The notes beneath the pieces are model-generated. The model was given only the letters and a program-made list of their open reading frames with translations. It ran no database searches and was not told the origin of the DNA. Below are positions 8,307 through 17,199 of a DNA stretch of 64,000 nt, one piece after another. Origin of the DNA: Candidatus Sulfopaludibacter sp. SbA3 (GTDB lineage Bacteria > Pseudomonadota > Alphaproteobacteria > Caulobacterales > Hyphomonadaceae); assembly GCA_945888325.1 (NCBI GenBank), contig CAMDAC010000002.1, positions 124,001-188,000 of the forward strand, read 5' to 3'. Position 1 is the stretch's first letter. Every line of letters begins with the position of its first letter. A program made the position numbers and the translations under genes.

Positions 8307-8527
8307 TTCGCGAGCGCCCGCAGGACCTCACGATTCTCGTCCATGATCCGCTCTGCCATCTCCATCAGCCGGTCGACTTCGTCATCGGAGACCGAGAGGG
8401 TCACGCCTGTAGGAACAGCCACGACGTTCAACGTGTCGCCCTCTTTGACCTTCAGCTGTTCGAGCACATCCTTCGGCAGCACGACGCCGAGCGAATTGCC
8501 GATCTTGCGGATTTTCAGACGGGTCAT
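8303..8527 (-). CDS. AbrB/SpoVT-type antitoxin
   Basis: 74 residues. The N-terminal swapped-hairpin DNA-binding domain is clear: MTRLKIRKIGNSLGVVLPKDVLEQLKVKEGD-type sequence, then strand GVTLSVSDDE. The acidic C-terminal helix (residues about 52-74) would bind and neutralise the toxin. AGGAG stands 8 bases before the ATG. First gene of the pair, overlapping doc by 4 bases. Antitoxins of this class repress their own promoter; two perfect palindromes sit just upstream (8540-8560). Confidence 0.9.
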   Translation of the reverse strand: MTRLKIRKIGNSLGVVLPKDVLEQLKVKEGDTLNVVAVPTGVTLSVSDDEVDRLMEMAERIMDENREVLRALAK

Positions 8528-8539
8528 GGGCGGGCTCCT

Positions 8540-8560
8540 GTAGCTACGTGTGTTATAACA
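8540..8560 (-). promoter_or_regulatory. Promoter/operator of the AbrB-Doc operon
   Basis: Two perfect palindromes lie upstream of the antitoxin: GTAGCTAC (8540-8547) and TGTTATAACA (8551-8560). On the coding strand the second contains TATAAC, a good -10 hexamer, about 25-30 bases before the start codon, so a protein bound there would cover the promoter. Autoregulation by the antitoxin is inference. Confidence 0.5.
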
Positions 8561-8687
8561 TGGGTGGAGGCCCGGGGGAAGACAAGCGGCCCCGGCGCTG
8601 CCCAAAGCCTGATCACCGGGGGCCCGCGAGGCTCCCTCCCTGAGGACGGCTTTTATCCGGAGCGCCGGACGGCCTATCTTATGGACG

Positions 8688-9185
8688 ATGGGGACGACAT
8701 CGCGATCTTTCGACTGGCCAGGCGCTGCGCTGGTAGCGGCAGCGACGCTTGCCGCGCTGGCGCTGGGCGGGTTCCTGAGCCCCGGCACCGACGACCCCTG
8801 GTACGCCGCGCTGCGCAAGGCGCCGCTGAACCCGCCCGACATCGCCTTCGCTTTTATCTGGCCGGCACTGTTCGCGTTGATGCTGGCTGGCGCGCTGATG
8901 GTCCTTCACACGGCGGGCAGCTTCAAGCGGGCGAGCGCCGAGATGGGCCTCTACTTCACCATGCTCGCGGCCAACGTCTGCTGGAGCCTGTTCTTCTTCG
9001 GCTTCCGCGACCCGGCGATTGCCCTCGGCGTGCTGATCGCGCTGTGGCTGCTGATTGCGACGATGATGCTGCGCTTTGCGGTTCACTCCCCGCGCGCGGC
9101 GTTGCTGCAGGTGCCGTACCTGCTGTGGGTGACCTTTGCGGCCTACCTCAACTTCTATGTCTGGGCGTTCAATCCGGCGCCTTGA
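8688..9185 (+). CDS. tspO: TspO/MBR family tryptophan-rich sensory protein
   Basis: 165-residue five-helix membrane protein. Family marks: WYAALRKAPLNPPDIAFAF with the conserved NPP before helix 2, NVCWSLFFFGFRDP, and the C-terminal PYLLWVTFAAYLNFYVW that carries the cholesterol/porphyrin-site aromatic residues. TspO proteins bind porphyrins and, in Rhodobacter, modulate tetrapyrrole-linked gene expression. A second ATG at 8681 is out of frame. Overlaps the 3' end of the converging CCA-transferase gene by 17 bases. Confidence 0.92.
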   Translation: MGTTSRSFDWPGAALVAAATLAALALGGFLSPGTDDPWYAALRKAPLNPPDIAFAFIWPALFALMLAGALMVLHTAGSFKRASAEMGLYFTMLAANVCWSLFFFGFRDPAIALGVLIALWLLIATMMLRFAVHSPRAALLQVPYLLWVTFAAYLNFYVWAFNPAP

Positions 9186-10383
9186 GCCGCGCGACGAGCG
9201 CGGCGCGGGCGAGCGTAAAGCCGGACGCGATCCAGGCTTCCTCCAGCGCGCCGAGCGCCTTGCCGATGTCCGGCCCCGCGAGGCCAGCCGCGAGCGCGTC
9301 GCTGCCGCCGACCGGAAATTTCGGACGGCTCCAGGCGGCCGCGCTTGCGGCGAGCGCGGCGAGATCGCCGCCCGCCCCGGACGCGGCCTCGATGACCGCG
9401 CGGTCCAGCACCGCCGGCGCGCCGAACCGGTAGAAGGCTTCGGCGACCGCCGCCTCCCCCGCGCCCAGAACATGCGGCACAGCCGGATCCGCCCAGGCGG
9501 AGAGACGCAGGGATTCCTCGTTCGAGACCTTGAGCCGCGCACACAAATCACCCGCCTCGCGCAGGCGGCGCGGGATCAGCGCCATCAGGCGGCGCATCGG
9601 ATCGGGCGCGAGACCAGCGTCTGTTTCAGCGGCCACGAGGCCGGGCAGCAGGGCTGTGCCGGCGCCCGGCAGGGCGGCGCCGAGCACGCCCGCATCTTCC
9701 ATCGCCAGCATCGCTTCCGCCGGGTCCGGCGCGGCAAGCGTGCGCTTCAACTCTTTCCAGATCCGCTCGGCCGCAATCTTCGACAGGCCGTCGCGCTGGC
9801 GCGCGCAGGCCGCCTGCCCGTCCGCATCAATGCCGGCGCCGTACCAGGCATTGAAGCGGTAGAAGCGCAGGATGCGCAGATAGTCTTCGCGCAGACGCTG
9901 GTCGGCGTCGCCGATGAAGATGACCCGGCCGGCGAGCGCGTCGGCGATCGACTCCTCGATCACTTCGAACAGCGTGCCATCGGCGCCGGCATAAATGGCG
10001 TTGAGGCGGAAATCGCGGCGGGCGGCGTCTTCGCTCCAGTCCTCGGTGAAGGCAACGACGGCGCGGCGGCCATCGGTTTCGACATCCCGGCGCAGCGTGG
10101 TGATCTCGACCGGCTTGCTGTCATGCACCGCCGTGATGGTGCCGTGTTCAAGCCCTGTGGGCACGGCGCGGATGGAGGCCGCTTCCAGCGCCGCGATGAC
10201 TTCGGGGGGTGTCAGCTGGGTCGCGACATCAAAGTCGTCCGACGGCAGGCCGCGCAACGTATTGCGCACGCAGCCGCCGACATAGCGCGCGCAGCCGGGA
10301 CGCGCGGCGTCCAGCGCGCGCATCACCGCGAGGTTGGCCGGCGCAGTGAGCCAGGCGGCTTTCAGTCGGTCAGTTGGGCGCAT
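9169..10383 (-). CDS. cca: CCA-adding tRNA nucleotidyltransferase
   Basis: 404-residue class II polymerase that builds or repairs the 3' CCA end of tRNAs. N-terminal head: YVGGCVRNTLRGLPSDDFDVAT, with the G36-G37 loop and metal-binding D50-x-D52; next ARRDFRLNAIY, then REDYLRILRFYRFNAWYG and a helical C-terminal tail. ATG at 10383 lies inside the end of the DUF6111 gene (14-base overlap), suggesting coupling. Poly(A) polymerase is the alternative name within this superfamily, but one copy with this architecture in alphaproteobacteria is normally the CCA enzyme. Confidence 0.9.
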   Translation of the reverse strand: MRPTDRLKAAWLTAPANLAVMRALDAARPGCARYVGGCVRNTLRGLPSDDFDVATQLTPPEVIAALEAASIRAVPTGLEHGTITAVHDSKPVEITTLRRDVETDGRRAVVAFTEDWSEDAARRDFRLNAIYAGADGTLFEVIEESIADALAGRVIFIGDADQRLREDYLRILRFYRFNAWYGAGIDADGQAACARQRDGLSKIAAERIWKELKRTLAAPDPAEAMLAMEDAGVLGAALPGAGTALLPGLVAAETDAGLAPDPMRRLMALIPRRLREAGDLCARLKVSNEESLRLSAWADPAVPHVLGAGEAAVAEAFYRFGAPAVLDRAVIEAASGAGGDLAALAASAAAWSRPKFPVGGSDALAAGLAGPDIGKALGALEEAWIASGFTLARAALVARLKAPD

Positions 10384-10702
10384 CGCTCGGCGGCGCCTCC
10401 GGGCGCGGACGCGGAACGCCGACATCCTGCGGCCGGTGCTCGCACGGATAGGAACGGGCCGGAATGACGACGCCGTTCTCGACGCGCTCCGGCTCGATGC
10501 ACATGCCGCGGTCGCGCGGCTCCAGCGCGATCATCACGAACCAGGCAATGGTGGCGAGCCCGAGACCGATGGCGAACAGCAGCTGCACCGGCCATTTGCG
10601 CTGGCCGGCGTCCACCGCCGAACGGGTCGCCAGCAGGTAAAGGCCGAACACAAGGAAGGGCAGCGAGAAGATGAAGAGTTCGAAGAGCAGGCGTCCAGCC
10701 AC
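10370..10702 (-). CDS. DUF6111-like small membrane protein
   Basis: 110 residues. Two transmembrane helices, about residues 5-26 (LLFELFIFSLPFLVFGLYLL) and 40-61 (LLFAIGLGLATIAWFVMIAL). The hydrophilic C-terminus contains two cysteines (CIEPERV and YPCEHRP) and a proline-rich end. GTG start at 10702 preceded by AAGGA. Its neighbours, CCA transferase and Nudix hydrolase, are the usual context for this family. Function unknown; the DUF number is from memory of the family pattern. Confidence 0.7.
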   Translation of the reverse strand: MAGRLLFELFIFSLPFLVFGLYLLATRSAVDAGQRKWPVQLLFAIGLGLATIAWFVMIALEPRDRGMCIEPERVENGVVIPARSYPCEHRPQDVGVPRPRPEAPPSDAPN

Positions 10703-10756
10703 GTCGGCGCTTCCTTGTGATCAACGGGTTACAGGTCCTACATAAGGCGCGCGCAG

Positions 10757-10770
10757 GGGTTCAGGAACCC
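10757..10770 (-). terminator. Short hairpin after the Nudix gene
   Basis: GGGTTC-AG-GAACCC, a perfect 6-base stem in the 84-base gap between the Nudix stop and the DUF6111 start. No T-run; may attenuate or be incidental. Confidence 0.25.
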
Positions 10771-10786
10771 TGAAAGCACCGCAGGC

Positions 10787-11410
10787 TCAATCGCTTTCAT
10801 AGAGGGTCTGGTAAAGGCGGCGGATGATGCCGGCGGTGACCCCCCAGATGCGGTAGCCGTTATGGGGCATCTCGTAATAGCGCCGGTTCTTGCCCTTGTA
10901 GAAGGTTTCGGCGGCGGTGTGGTTGGCCGTGTTCATCAGGAATGCGAGCGGGGTTTCGAACACGGCGGCGACCTCGCCCGGCTCCGGCACGGCGACGAAA
11001 TCATGCGGCAGGAGGCCGATGACCGGCGTGATCCGGTAGCGCGTGCCGGTGATGTAGGGCGCGCCCTTGCCGAGGACGTCGACATCCTGCGGGGCGATGC
11101 CGACCTCTTCATGGGCTTCGCGCAGGGCGGCGGCGACCTCGTCGAGATCGATCGGGTCGACCTTGCCGCCGGGCAGCGCGACCTGGCCGGCATGGTCGGC
11201 CATCGTCGTGGGTCGCAGGGTGAGGAGCGCCGTGGCCCCTTCCCGGCGGGGGATGACGCCGAACAGGACAGCCGCAGGGCGGATGATCGCGACTTCGTCG
11301 GGCGTCAGGAAATCCATGTCGCCGCTCTCGATCAGCCGGCCGTTGCCGAGCGGCGGGTCGAGGCGCGCGCGCACGCGCTCAATGAAATCGTCGAGGGTGG
11401 AATAGGACAT
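10787..11410 (-). CDS. CoA-type Nudix hydrolase (NudL/NUDT7-like)
   Basis: 207 residues. The UPF0035 signature LLTLRPTTMADHAGQVALPGG (about 62-82) directly precedes a Nudix box GGKVDPIDLDEVAAALREAHEEVGI with the slightly longer spacing typical of CoA diphosphatases such as E. coli YeaB and human NUDT7. Expected reaction: CoA or acyl-CoA to 3',5'-ADP and (acyl)phosphopantetheine. ATG at 11410; 20 bases behind the DUF1285 stop, so the two are probably one operon with the CCA enzyme further down. Confidence 0.88.
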   Translation of the reverse strand: MSYSTLDDFIERVRARLDPPLGNGRLIESGDMDFLTPDEVAIIRPAAVLFGVIPRREGATALLTLRPTTMADHAGQVALPGGKVDPIDLDEVAAALREAHEEVGIAPQDVDVLGKGAPYITGTRYRITPVIGLLPHDFVAVPEPGEVAAVFETPLAFLMNTANHTAAETFYKGKNRRYYEMPHNGYRIWGVTAGIIRRLYQTLYESD

Positions 11411-11430
11411 GGACTGCCTCAGGCCGCCAA

Positions 11431-12018
11431 TCAGGATTCGGGGCCGAGAGGGAAGAAGACGCCGCGGCTCCAGACGCCGAGACGGTCCGTCCCGTCCGTC
11501 GCCGGCACGGCCAGGTCCACGAGTTCGTAGAAGACGGGGCGCGTGAGCTTCGCCTCGAGGCGTCCGCGCACGAGGACGTAGGGCGACGGCTCGCCGGTAG
11601 CCGGATCGGTCTCGACGCGGAGGGGCGCCTCGGGGCCGGCGGTGGTCTGGTAGTCGAGGTTGGTGAGAAAGGTCAGGGTCTGGTCCGGGCCGGGCTCGCC
11701 CGTCCGGTCGACCCGTATGGCGAGGAACGGGGCGTCTTCGACCTTTACAGTCACCCTCTCGTAGGGCGTGACGAGGTAGGTGACGCCGTCCTCGTCCTTG
11801 CGCAGGATGCGGGAGAAGAGTTTCACCAGCCGCTCGCGCGTAATCCGGCCGCCTTCGTGCCACCAGCTGCCATCGGCGCGGATTTCCATGCCGATATCGC
11901 CGCACTTTTCCGGATTCCATAGGTGAACCGGCGGCAGCGGGCCCGCGAACTTGCCTTCCGGCAGGATGGCCTTAAGCGTGTCTTCGAGGCCAAAACTGCT
12001 GCCGGGGCTGGATGTCAC
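11431..12018 (-). CDS. DUF1285 family protein
   Basis: 195 residues from GTG at 12018, chosen because GGAG stands 6 bases upstream; an upstream GTG at 12039 would add 7 residues. Conserved landmarks PPVHLWNPEKCGDIGMEIRADGSWWHEG, RLVKLFSRILRKDEDG and YLVTPYERVTVKVEDAPFLA mark DUF1285. Function unknown. This family is regularly paired with the CoA Nudix and CCA genes in alphaproteobacteria and stands divergent from moxR here too. Confidence 0.85.
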   Translation of the reverse strand: MTSSPGSSFGLEDTLKAILPEGKFAGPLPPVHLWNPEKCGDIGMEIRADGSWWHEGGRITRERLVKLFSRILRKDEDGVTYLVTPYERVTVKVEDAPFLAIRVDRTGEPGPDQTLTFLTNLDYQTTAGPEAPLRVETDPATGEPSPYVLVRGRLEAKLTRPVFYELVDLAVPATDGTDRLGVWSRGVFFPLGPES

Positions 12019-12042
12019 ATCTTTCTCCGCCAAAATCACGCC

Positions 12043-12060
12043 TTACAAATAGGCTTGTAA
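12043..12060. promoter_or_regulatory. Inverted repeat between DUF1285 and moxR genes
   Basis: TTACAA-ATAGGC-TTGTAA, perfect 6-base arms with a 6-base spacer (18 bases in total), centred in the 75-base divergent promoter region. Spacing of arms by about one helical turn and the location make it a plausible operator for either gene. The regulator is unknown. Confidence 0.4.
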
Positions 12061-12093
12061 CGAGACGACGTGAAGCCGGAGAACCGAGGCGAA

Positions 12094-13092
12094 ATGGCCG
12101 ATACAACATTAAGTCCTGAAACCGCCGTGGCGGACGCCGATGCGGCGACCGAAGCGCTGGCCCGCGTGAAGTCCGAAATCGGCCGGGCCATCTTTGGCCA
12201 GGAGCGGGTGATCGAGCTGGCGCTGGCGGCGGTTCTGGCCGGCGGCCATGCGCTGCTGATCGGCGCGCCGGGCCTCGCCAAGACGCGCCTCGTGGAAGCG
12301 ATGGGCACGGCCCTCGGCCTTGCCAACCAGCGCATCCAGTTCACGCCGGACCTGATGCCCTCCGACATCCTCGGCTCCGAGGTGCTGGACGAGAGCCCGG
12401 GCGGACAGCGATCTTTCCGCTTCCTGAAAGGCCCGGTGTTCACGCAGCTGCTGATGGCCGACGAGATCAACCGCGCCTCGCCCCGCACCCAGTCTGCCCT
12501 CTTGCAGGCCATGCAGGAGAAGCATGTCACCGTGGCCGGTGTGCGCCATGACCTGCCGGCGCCGTTCCATGTGCTCGCCACGCAAAACCCGATCGAGCAG
12601 GAAGGCACCTATCCGCTGCCCGAAGCGCAGCTCGACCGGTTCCTGCTGAAAGTCGACGTGACCTATCCGGATCTCGACACCGAGCGCCGTATCCTGATCG
12701 AGACGACGCGCGGCGCCGACGCGCCGGTGCGCCCGGCCCTCGACGCCGGACGCCTGATGGCGATCCAGGCGCTGGTGCGCCAGATGCCGGTCGGCGAGAA
12801 GATCGTCGGCGCGATCCTGAACCTGATCCGAGAAGCGCGGCCCGAGCAGACGAGCGATGCACGCGTGAAGCGTCTCGTGGACTGGGGGCCGTCTCCGCGC
12901 GCCGGTCAGGCGTTGATGCTGGCGGCGCGCTCGCGCGCCTTGCTGCGCGGTCGGCTCGCCCCGTCGATGGAAGATGTCGAGGCCCTCGCCGAGCCCTGCC
13001 TCGGCCACCGGATGGCGATGCGGTACGATCCGACGGGCGAGGCGCCGAAGCTCAGTGATCTGATCAATGACCTTGCGAGGAAAGCGGGATGA
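12094..13092 (+). CDS. MoxR-family AAA+ ATPase
   Basis: 332 residues. Walker A GAPGLAKT (57-64), Walker B LLMADEINRA (about 119-128), sensor 1 LATQNPIEQEG, and the RFLLKV and PSPRAGQALMLAARSRAL lid segments are all typical of the MoxR Proper subfamily. These ATPases act as chaperones or maturation factors for VWA-domain partners encoded beside them. ATG at 12094 has GAGG at 5 bases; an in-frame GTG at 12070 has no good site. Its stop overlaps the next gene by 4 bases, opening a five-gene chain. Confidence 0.93.
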   Translation: MADTTLSPETAVADADAATEALARVKSEIGRAIFGQERVIELALAAVLAGGHALLIGAPGLAKTRLVEAMGTALGLANQRIQFTPDLMPSDILGSEVLDESPGGQRSFRFLKGPVFTQLLMADEINRASPRTQSALLQAMQEKHVTVAGVRHDLPAPFHVLATQNPIEQEGTYPLPEAQLDRFLLKVDVTYPDLDTERRILIETTRGADAPVRPALDAGRLMAIQALVRQMPVGEKIVGAILNLIREARPEQTSDARVKRLVDWGPSPRAGQALMLAARSRALLRGRLAPSMEDVEALAEPCLGHRMAMRYDPTGEAPKLSDLINDLARKAG

Positions 13093-13481
13093 TCATGCGC
13101 CTGTTGATGGGGGCTGTCCTGCTTGCGGCGGCGGCCTGCGCGACGCCTGAAACACCTCTGCCCGCGCCGGAAGCGCCTGCCGGAAACGTAACCGCGTGCC
13201 GCGACATTGTCCGCAGCGCCGGGCTGCAGGCCTATTCCCTGGCGCGGCACCGGGATGACCAGCGCGCGGTGATCCTGCTGCCGGCCGGAAAGGCGGTGGC
13301 AGACTATGAGGCCGAGACGAAGCGGCTGCGCGATGAAGGCGCGCGGCTGATGGCAGCGTTGGATGCCACTTGGCCGGTGACCGGCCCAACGCCGGCCGTG
13401 CCACCGGGTTCGGTGACCGAGGCGCAGGTGGCGGGGCGGATTGCCGAGGCGGATACCTGCCTGGCCAGCACGGCCGGATGA
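13089..13481 (+). CDS. Small lipoprotein inside the MoxR operon
   Basis: 130 residues with signal MIMRLLMGAVLLAAAAC and lipobox cysteine at 17. The mature part is short, with two further cysteines (TACRDIV and ADTCLAS) that could form a disulfide, and a helical middle AVADYEAETKRLRDEGARLM. No known domain recognised. ATG overlaps the moxR stop and the stop overlaps the DUF58 start (ATGA), so it is translated with them and probably works in the same envelope assembly. Confidence 0.75.
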   Translation: MIMRLLMGAVLLAAAACATPETPLPAPEAPAGNVTACRDIVRSAGLQAYSLARHRDDQRAVILLPAGKAVADYEAETKRLRDEGARLMAALDATWPVTGPTPAVPPGSVTEAQVAGRIAEADTCLASTAG

Positions 13482-14344
13482 CCCCCGCCGCTGATCTCCG
13501 CGCTGAAGCCGAACGCCTCGCCCGGCAGTTGCCGGGGCTGAACTTCAAGGCCGAGGCCTCGGAGGCGGCGCATATCGGCTCTGCGGGACGGCGGCGCGCG
13601 GGCGGCGGGGAGACTTTCTGGCAGTACCGGCGCTATGCGCAGGAAGACGATGCCGGCCGGATCGACTGGCGCCGCTCAGCCAAGGGCGACGACCTTTATG
13701 TGCGCGAGACCGAACTGGAAACCGCCCGCACCGTGATGTTCTGGGCGGACGATCACCCCGGCTTCCGCTGGAAAGGTGAGGGCGACCTGCGCACCAAGGC
13801 GGAGGAAGCGATCCTGCTGATGCTGACGATGGCGATTCCCATGTCCCGCGAAGGCGAGCGGATCGGCTCGCTCGGCACCGGGCGGCGGCCGAGCTTTGGC
13901 AAGCGCGCCGTGGACCGGCTGGCGAACGACCTGCTGCGCGGCACCGGCGGGAACTTTCCCGCGCCCCCGCGCGCGGCGGCCACCCTGATCATCGCGTCCG
14001 ATTTCTATGATCCGATCCCGGAATGGACGGCGCGTCTGGCGCCGCTGGCGGGCAAATGCCCGGAAGGTGTTCTGCTGGCGGTCTCGGCCCCGGCCGAAGT
14101 CGACTTTCCCTATGAAGGCCGCGTCAAGCTCTCGCGCCCCGGCGCCGCGATCGACCGCATCCTGGGCCGCGCCGAGACGATGCGCGAGGAATACCAGCGC
14201 CGTTTCGCCGCGCAGCGCGCCGGCCTTGAAGACCTCGCGCGCCGCATGGGTTGGGGCTATGTTTCGCACGTGACCGGCGCGCCGGGACTCGAAAGCGCAG
14301 CGCGGCTGAAGGCGGAACTCGAACGCTTCGGGGCCGCGCGGTGA
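13478..14344 (+). CDS. DUF58 domain protein
   Basis: 288 residues. The DUF58 core is clear: RRRAGGGETFWQYRRYAQEDD, then the hallmark RIDWRRSAKGDDLYVRETELE, followed by a VWA-like fold with TLIIASDFYDP. Partner of MoxR ATPases in the MoxR-DUF58-VWA gene family. ATG at 13478 overlaps the lipoprotein stop; its own stop overlaps the next GTG (GTGA). No membrane segment, so cytosolic. Confidence 0.92.
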   Translation: MTPAADLRAEAERLARQLPGLNFKAEASEAAHIGSAGRRRAGGGETFWQYRRYAQEDDAGRIDWRRSAKGDDLYVRETELETARTVMFWADDHPGFRWKGEGDLRTKAEEAILLMLTMAIPMSREGERIGSLGTGRRPSFGKRAVDRLANDLLRGTGGNFPAPPRAAATLIIASDFYDPIPEWTARLAPLAGKCPEGVLLAVSAPAEVDFPYEGRVKLSRPGAAIDRILGRAETMREEYQRRFAAQRAGLEDLARRMGWGYVSHVTGAPGLESAARLKAELERFGAAR

Positions 14345-17199
14345 CAGCCCTTGGCCCTTTCCTCCTCGGCGCGCCCTGGGCGCTTGCGGCGCTCGTCGCC
14401 CTGCCCCTGATCTGGTGGGTGCTGCGCGCGACGCCGCCGGCGCCGAAGAATGTGGAGCTGCCGTCATTGCGCCTGCTGGACGGCGCGGTGCCGGTGGAAG
14501 AGACGCCGTCGCGCACACCCTGGTGGGTCTGGCTTATCCGTACACTGGCGGTTCTCGCCGCCATCCTCGGCCTGTCGCAGCCGGTCTATGCGCCCGGCGC
14601 GCGCAGTGGCGAGACAGCGGAGCAGGGCCCGATCCTGATCGTCGTCGACAATGGCTGGCCCGCCGCGCCGCGCTGGAACGAGCTGACCAATGCGGCGAGC
14701 GCCACGCTGGACGCAGGCGACCGCGACACCGCCGTGCACATGCTGCTGACGGCGCCGCAGCAGCTCAATCCCGATCCGGCCGTGCGCCTCTCGAAAGCCG
14801 ATCTCGGCAAGCGGATCGGCACGCTACAGCCGCAGCCCTGGGGCAGCGACCGGGCAGACGCGCTGAAGCGGCTCGACGCGTCCGGCCTGAAACCCGCACG
14901 CATCTTCTGGGCGAGTGACGGGCTTGAGGATGGCGGCGGCACCGCCTTCGCCGCCGACCTCGCTGCGCGCGCGCCGCTGACCGTGTTCGCCGCGCCCGCC
15001 GAAGGTCCCGTGGCGATCACCGGCCTTTCCGCCGAAACCGACGCGGTCACGGTGCGCCTCGCGCGCGCCGATGCACGGGGAATGGCGCGCGCCTTCGTCT
15101 CGGCGCAAACGCGTGACGGCTCGGCCATCGCATCCGGCGAAGTGGTGTTTGCGGCCGGCGAAACGCAGGCCGCTGCCGAGTTCGAGATTCCGGCCGCGGC
15201 GCTCGCCCGCGTCGCGCGGTTCAACGTCACGGGGCGCTCCGGCGCGGGCACGGTCTGGCTTTGGGATTCGGTGGACCGGACGCAGCGCGCAGGCCTCGTC
15301 GACGCCGGCACAGCGGCGCAGCCTCTGCTGTCCGACATGCACTATATCCGCAAGGCGCTGGAGCCCTTCGCTTCGATTTCGAGCGGCGATATCGAGACGG
15401 TGGTGGCGACCTCCCCGGATGCGATCATCCTGTCAGACGTCGGACAGATTCCGGCAGCGGATGTCGAGATCCTCACCAAATGGGTGGAAGACGGCGGCGC
15501 GCTGATCCGCTTTGCCGGGCCGCGCCTCGCCGCGCAGGGCGACGAGTTGTTGCCGGTGGGCCTGCGCCGCTCATCGCGCGCGCTGGGCGGCACGCTCGCC
15601 TGGGAAGAGCCGCAAGGGCTGGCGGCGTTTGCGGAGACTTCACCCTTCTTCGGACTGCCCATTCCGGAAGATGTCCGTGTACGACAGCAGGTACTGGCGA
15701 CACCGGATCCGGAGCTCTCGCTCAAGACATGGGCGCGGCTTTCCGATGGCTCGCCGCTGGTGACCGCGGATGCGCGCGGCAGCGGCATGCTGATCCTGTT
15801 CCATGTCACCGCCGGGCCGGACTGGGCAGACCTTGCCTATTCGGGCTTGTTCGAACAGATGTTGCGCCGCGCGATCACCGCCGGGCGCGGCGAGGCCATC
15901 GAAGACACCGAAGGCACCTATATGCCGCAGCTGACGCTCGACGGATTTGGCCGCCTCGCCGGTGCGAGCGCGAACGCCGCGCCGATCAAGGCGACGGAGT
16001 TCAACACGACCGTGCCCTCCGAGATCCACCCGCCTGGACTCTACCAAGGGCCTGCGGGCACGCGCGCGCTGAATGCCGGCGCGGGCGCAGAGCCGGAACT
16101 GATCCGCGAATGGCCGGCCTCGGCGCGCCTGCTGGGCGACGCCGAGGCGCGATCGCTGCGGCTGGCGGGCCCCCTGCTCGGCTTTGCCGCGGCGCTGCTG
16201 GCGCTGGACCTGTTCATCGCCTTGTTCGTGGCCGGACGGCTGCGCGCCTTCCTGCCGAAGCGGCGCGCGGCGAATATTGCGCTCGGCTTTGCGGCGCTGG
16301 CAGCCGTCTCCCTCGCCGTGCCCGAGCGCGCGCTGGCGCAGTATGATTACCAGCTGATGCCGGATGGCAGCTACCGCTCGGTCTCCACCGAGTCCCTCGT
16401 GGTGCCCCTGCCCGGCAATGGCGCGCCGCAGAAGCATGTGGCAGCGGCGCTCGAGATGCGGCTCGCTTATGTCGAGACCGCCGACAATTCCTTGAACGCG
16501 CGCACGCGCGCCGGGCTGATCGGCATTTCGAACATCCTCCTGATGCGGACGTCCGTGGAGCCGGCCGAGCCGCACGCGCTGAACCTCGAGACGGACGCGC
16601 TGGAACTCTATCCGCTGATCTATTTCAACGTGCCGGGCAATGCCGCGCCGCTGTCGGACAAGTCCGTGCAGCGGCTCAACGCCTACCTGCGCTCCGGCGG
16701 CGCCCTGCTGATCGACACCCGCGCTGGCGAGACGGCGGGATCGCAAACGGATGTGACGAGCCTCGAGACGCTGCTGGAAGGCCTCGACGTGCCGCCGCTG
16801 CAGCCTGTGCCGCAGAACCATGTGCTGTCGCGCAGCTTCTACCTGATCAACGATTTCCCCGGCCGGTTTGCCGGACGCCGGCTGTGGATCGAGCAGGTCG
16901 GCGACGCGGCTGCGCCGCGCGGCGACGGCGTCTCGCGCCTGTTCATCGGCGATGCCGACTGGGCCTCGGCCTGGGCGGTGGACGAGACCGGCCGCGATCT
17001 TTATTCCGTGGACGGAGGGTCAGAGCAGCGCGAGACGGCGCGGCGGTTCGGCGTGAACCTCGTGATGTATGTGCTCACGGGAAGCTACAAGGACGACCAG
17101 GTGCACATTCCAGCTTTGCTGGAACGCTTGGGGGAAGATGAGGGCAATGCGCGCGATCCGCGCCTGCCCGTCCGCATTCCGGACGGAGGCCCGCAATGA
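14341..17199 (+). CDS. BatA-domain / DUF4159 membrane protein
   Basis: 952 residues. The N-terminal BatA-type membrane region has two helices (about 10-26 and 60-78, with PWALAALVALPLIWWVLR between them and a conserved LPSLRLLD). A periplasmic VWA/GATase-like region follows, then a further membrane helix pair near 615-660. The C-terminal DUF4159 domain (about 670-940) holds FNVPGNAAPLSDKSVQRLNAYLR and RFGVNLVMYVLTGSYKDDQVH. GTG at 14341 overlaps the DUF58 stop. Such proteins pair with MoxR/DUF58 in alphaproteobacteria; the exact role is unknown. Confidence 0.88.
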   Translation: MTALGPFLLGAPWALAALVALPLIWWVLRATPPAPKNVELPSLRLLDGAVPVEETPSRTPWWVWLIRTLAVLAAILGLSQPVYAPGARSGETAEQGPILIVVDNGWPAAPRWNELTNAASATLDAGDRDTAVHMLLTAPQQLNPDPAVRLSKADLGKRIGTLQPQPWGSDRADALKRLDASGLKPARIFWASDGLEDGGGTAFAADLAARAPLTVFAAPAEGPVAITGLSAETDAVTVRLARADARGMARAFVSAQTRDGSAIASGEVVFAAGETQAAAEFEIPAAALARVARFNVTGRSGAGTVWLWDSVDRTQRAGLVDAGTAAQPLLSDMHYIRKALEPFASISSGDIETVVATSPDAIILSDVGQIPAADVEILTKWVEDGGALIRFAGPRLAAQGDELLPVGLRRSSRALGGTLAWEEPQGLAAFAETSPFFGLPIPEDVRVRQQVLATPDPELSLKTWARLSDGSPLVTADARGSGMLILFHVTAGPDWADLAYSGLFEQMLRRAITAGRGEAIEDTEGTYMPQLTLDGFGRLAGASANAAPIKATEFNTTVPSEIHPPGLYQGPAGTRALNAGAGAEPELIREWPASARLLGDAEARSLRLAGPLLGFAAALLALDLFIALFVAGRLRAFLPKRRAANIALGFAALAAVSLAVPERALAQYDYQLMPDGSYRSVSTESLVVPLPGNGAPQKHVAAALEMRLAYVETADNSLNARTRAGLIGISNILLMRTSVEPAEPHALNLETDALELYPLIYFNVPGNAAPLSDKSVQRLNAYLRSGGALLIDTRAGETAGSQTDVTSLETLLEGLDVPPLQPVPQNHVLSRSFYLINDFPGRFAGRRLWIEQVGDAAAPRGDGVSRLFIGDADWASAWAVDETGRDLYSVDGGSEQRETARRFGVNLVMYVLTGSYKDDQVHIPALLERLGEDEGNARDPRLPVRIPDGGPQ

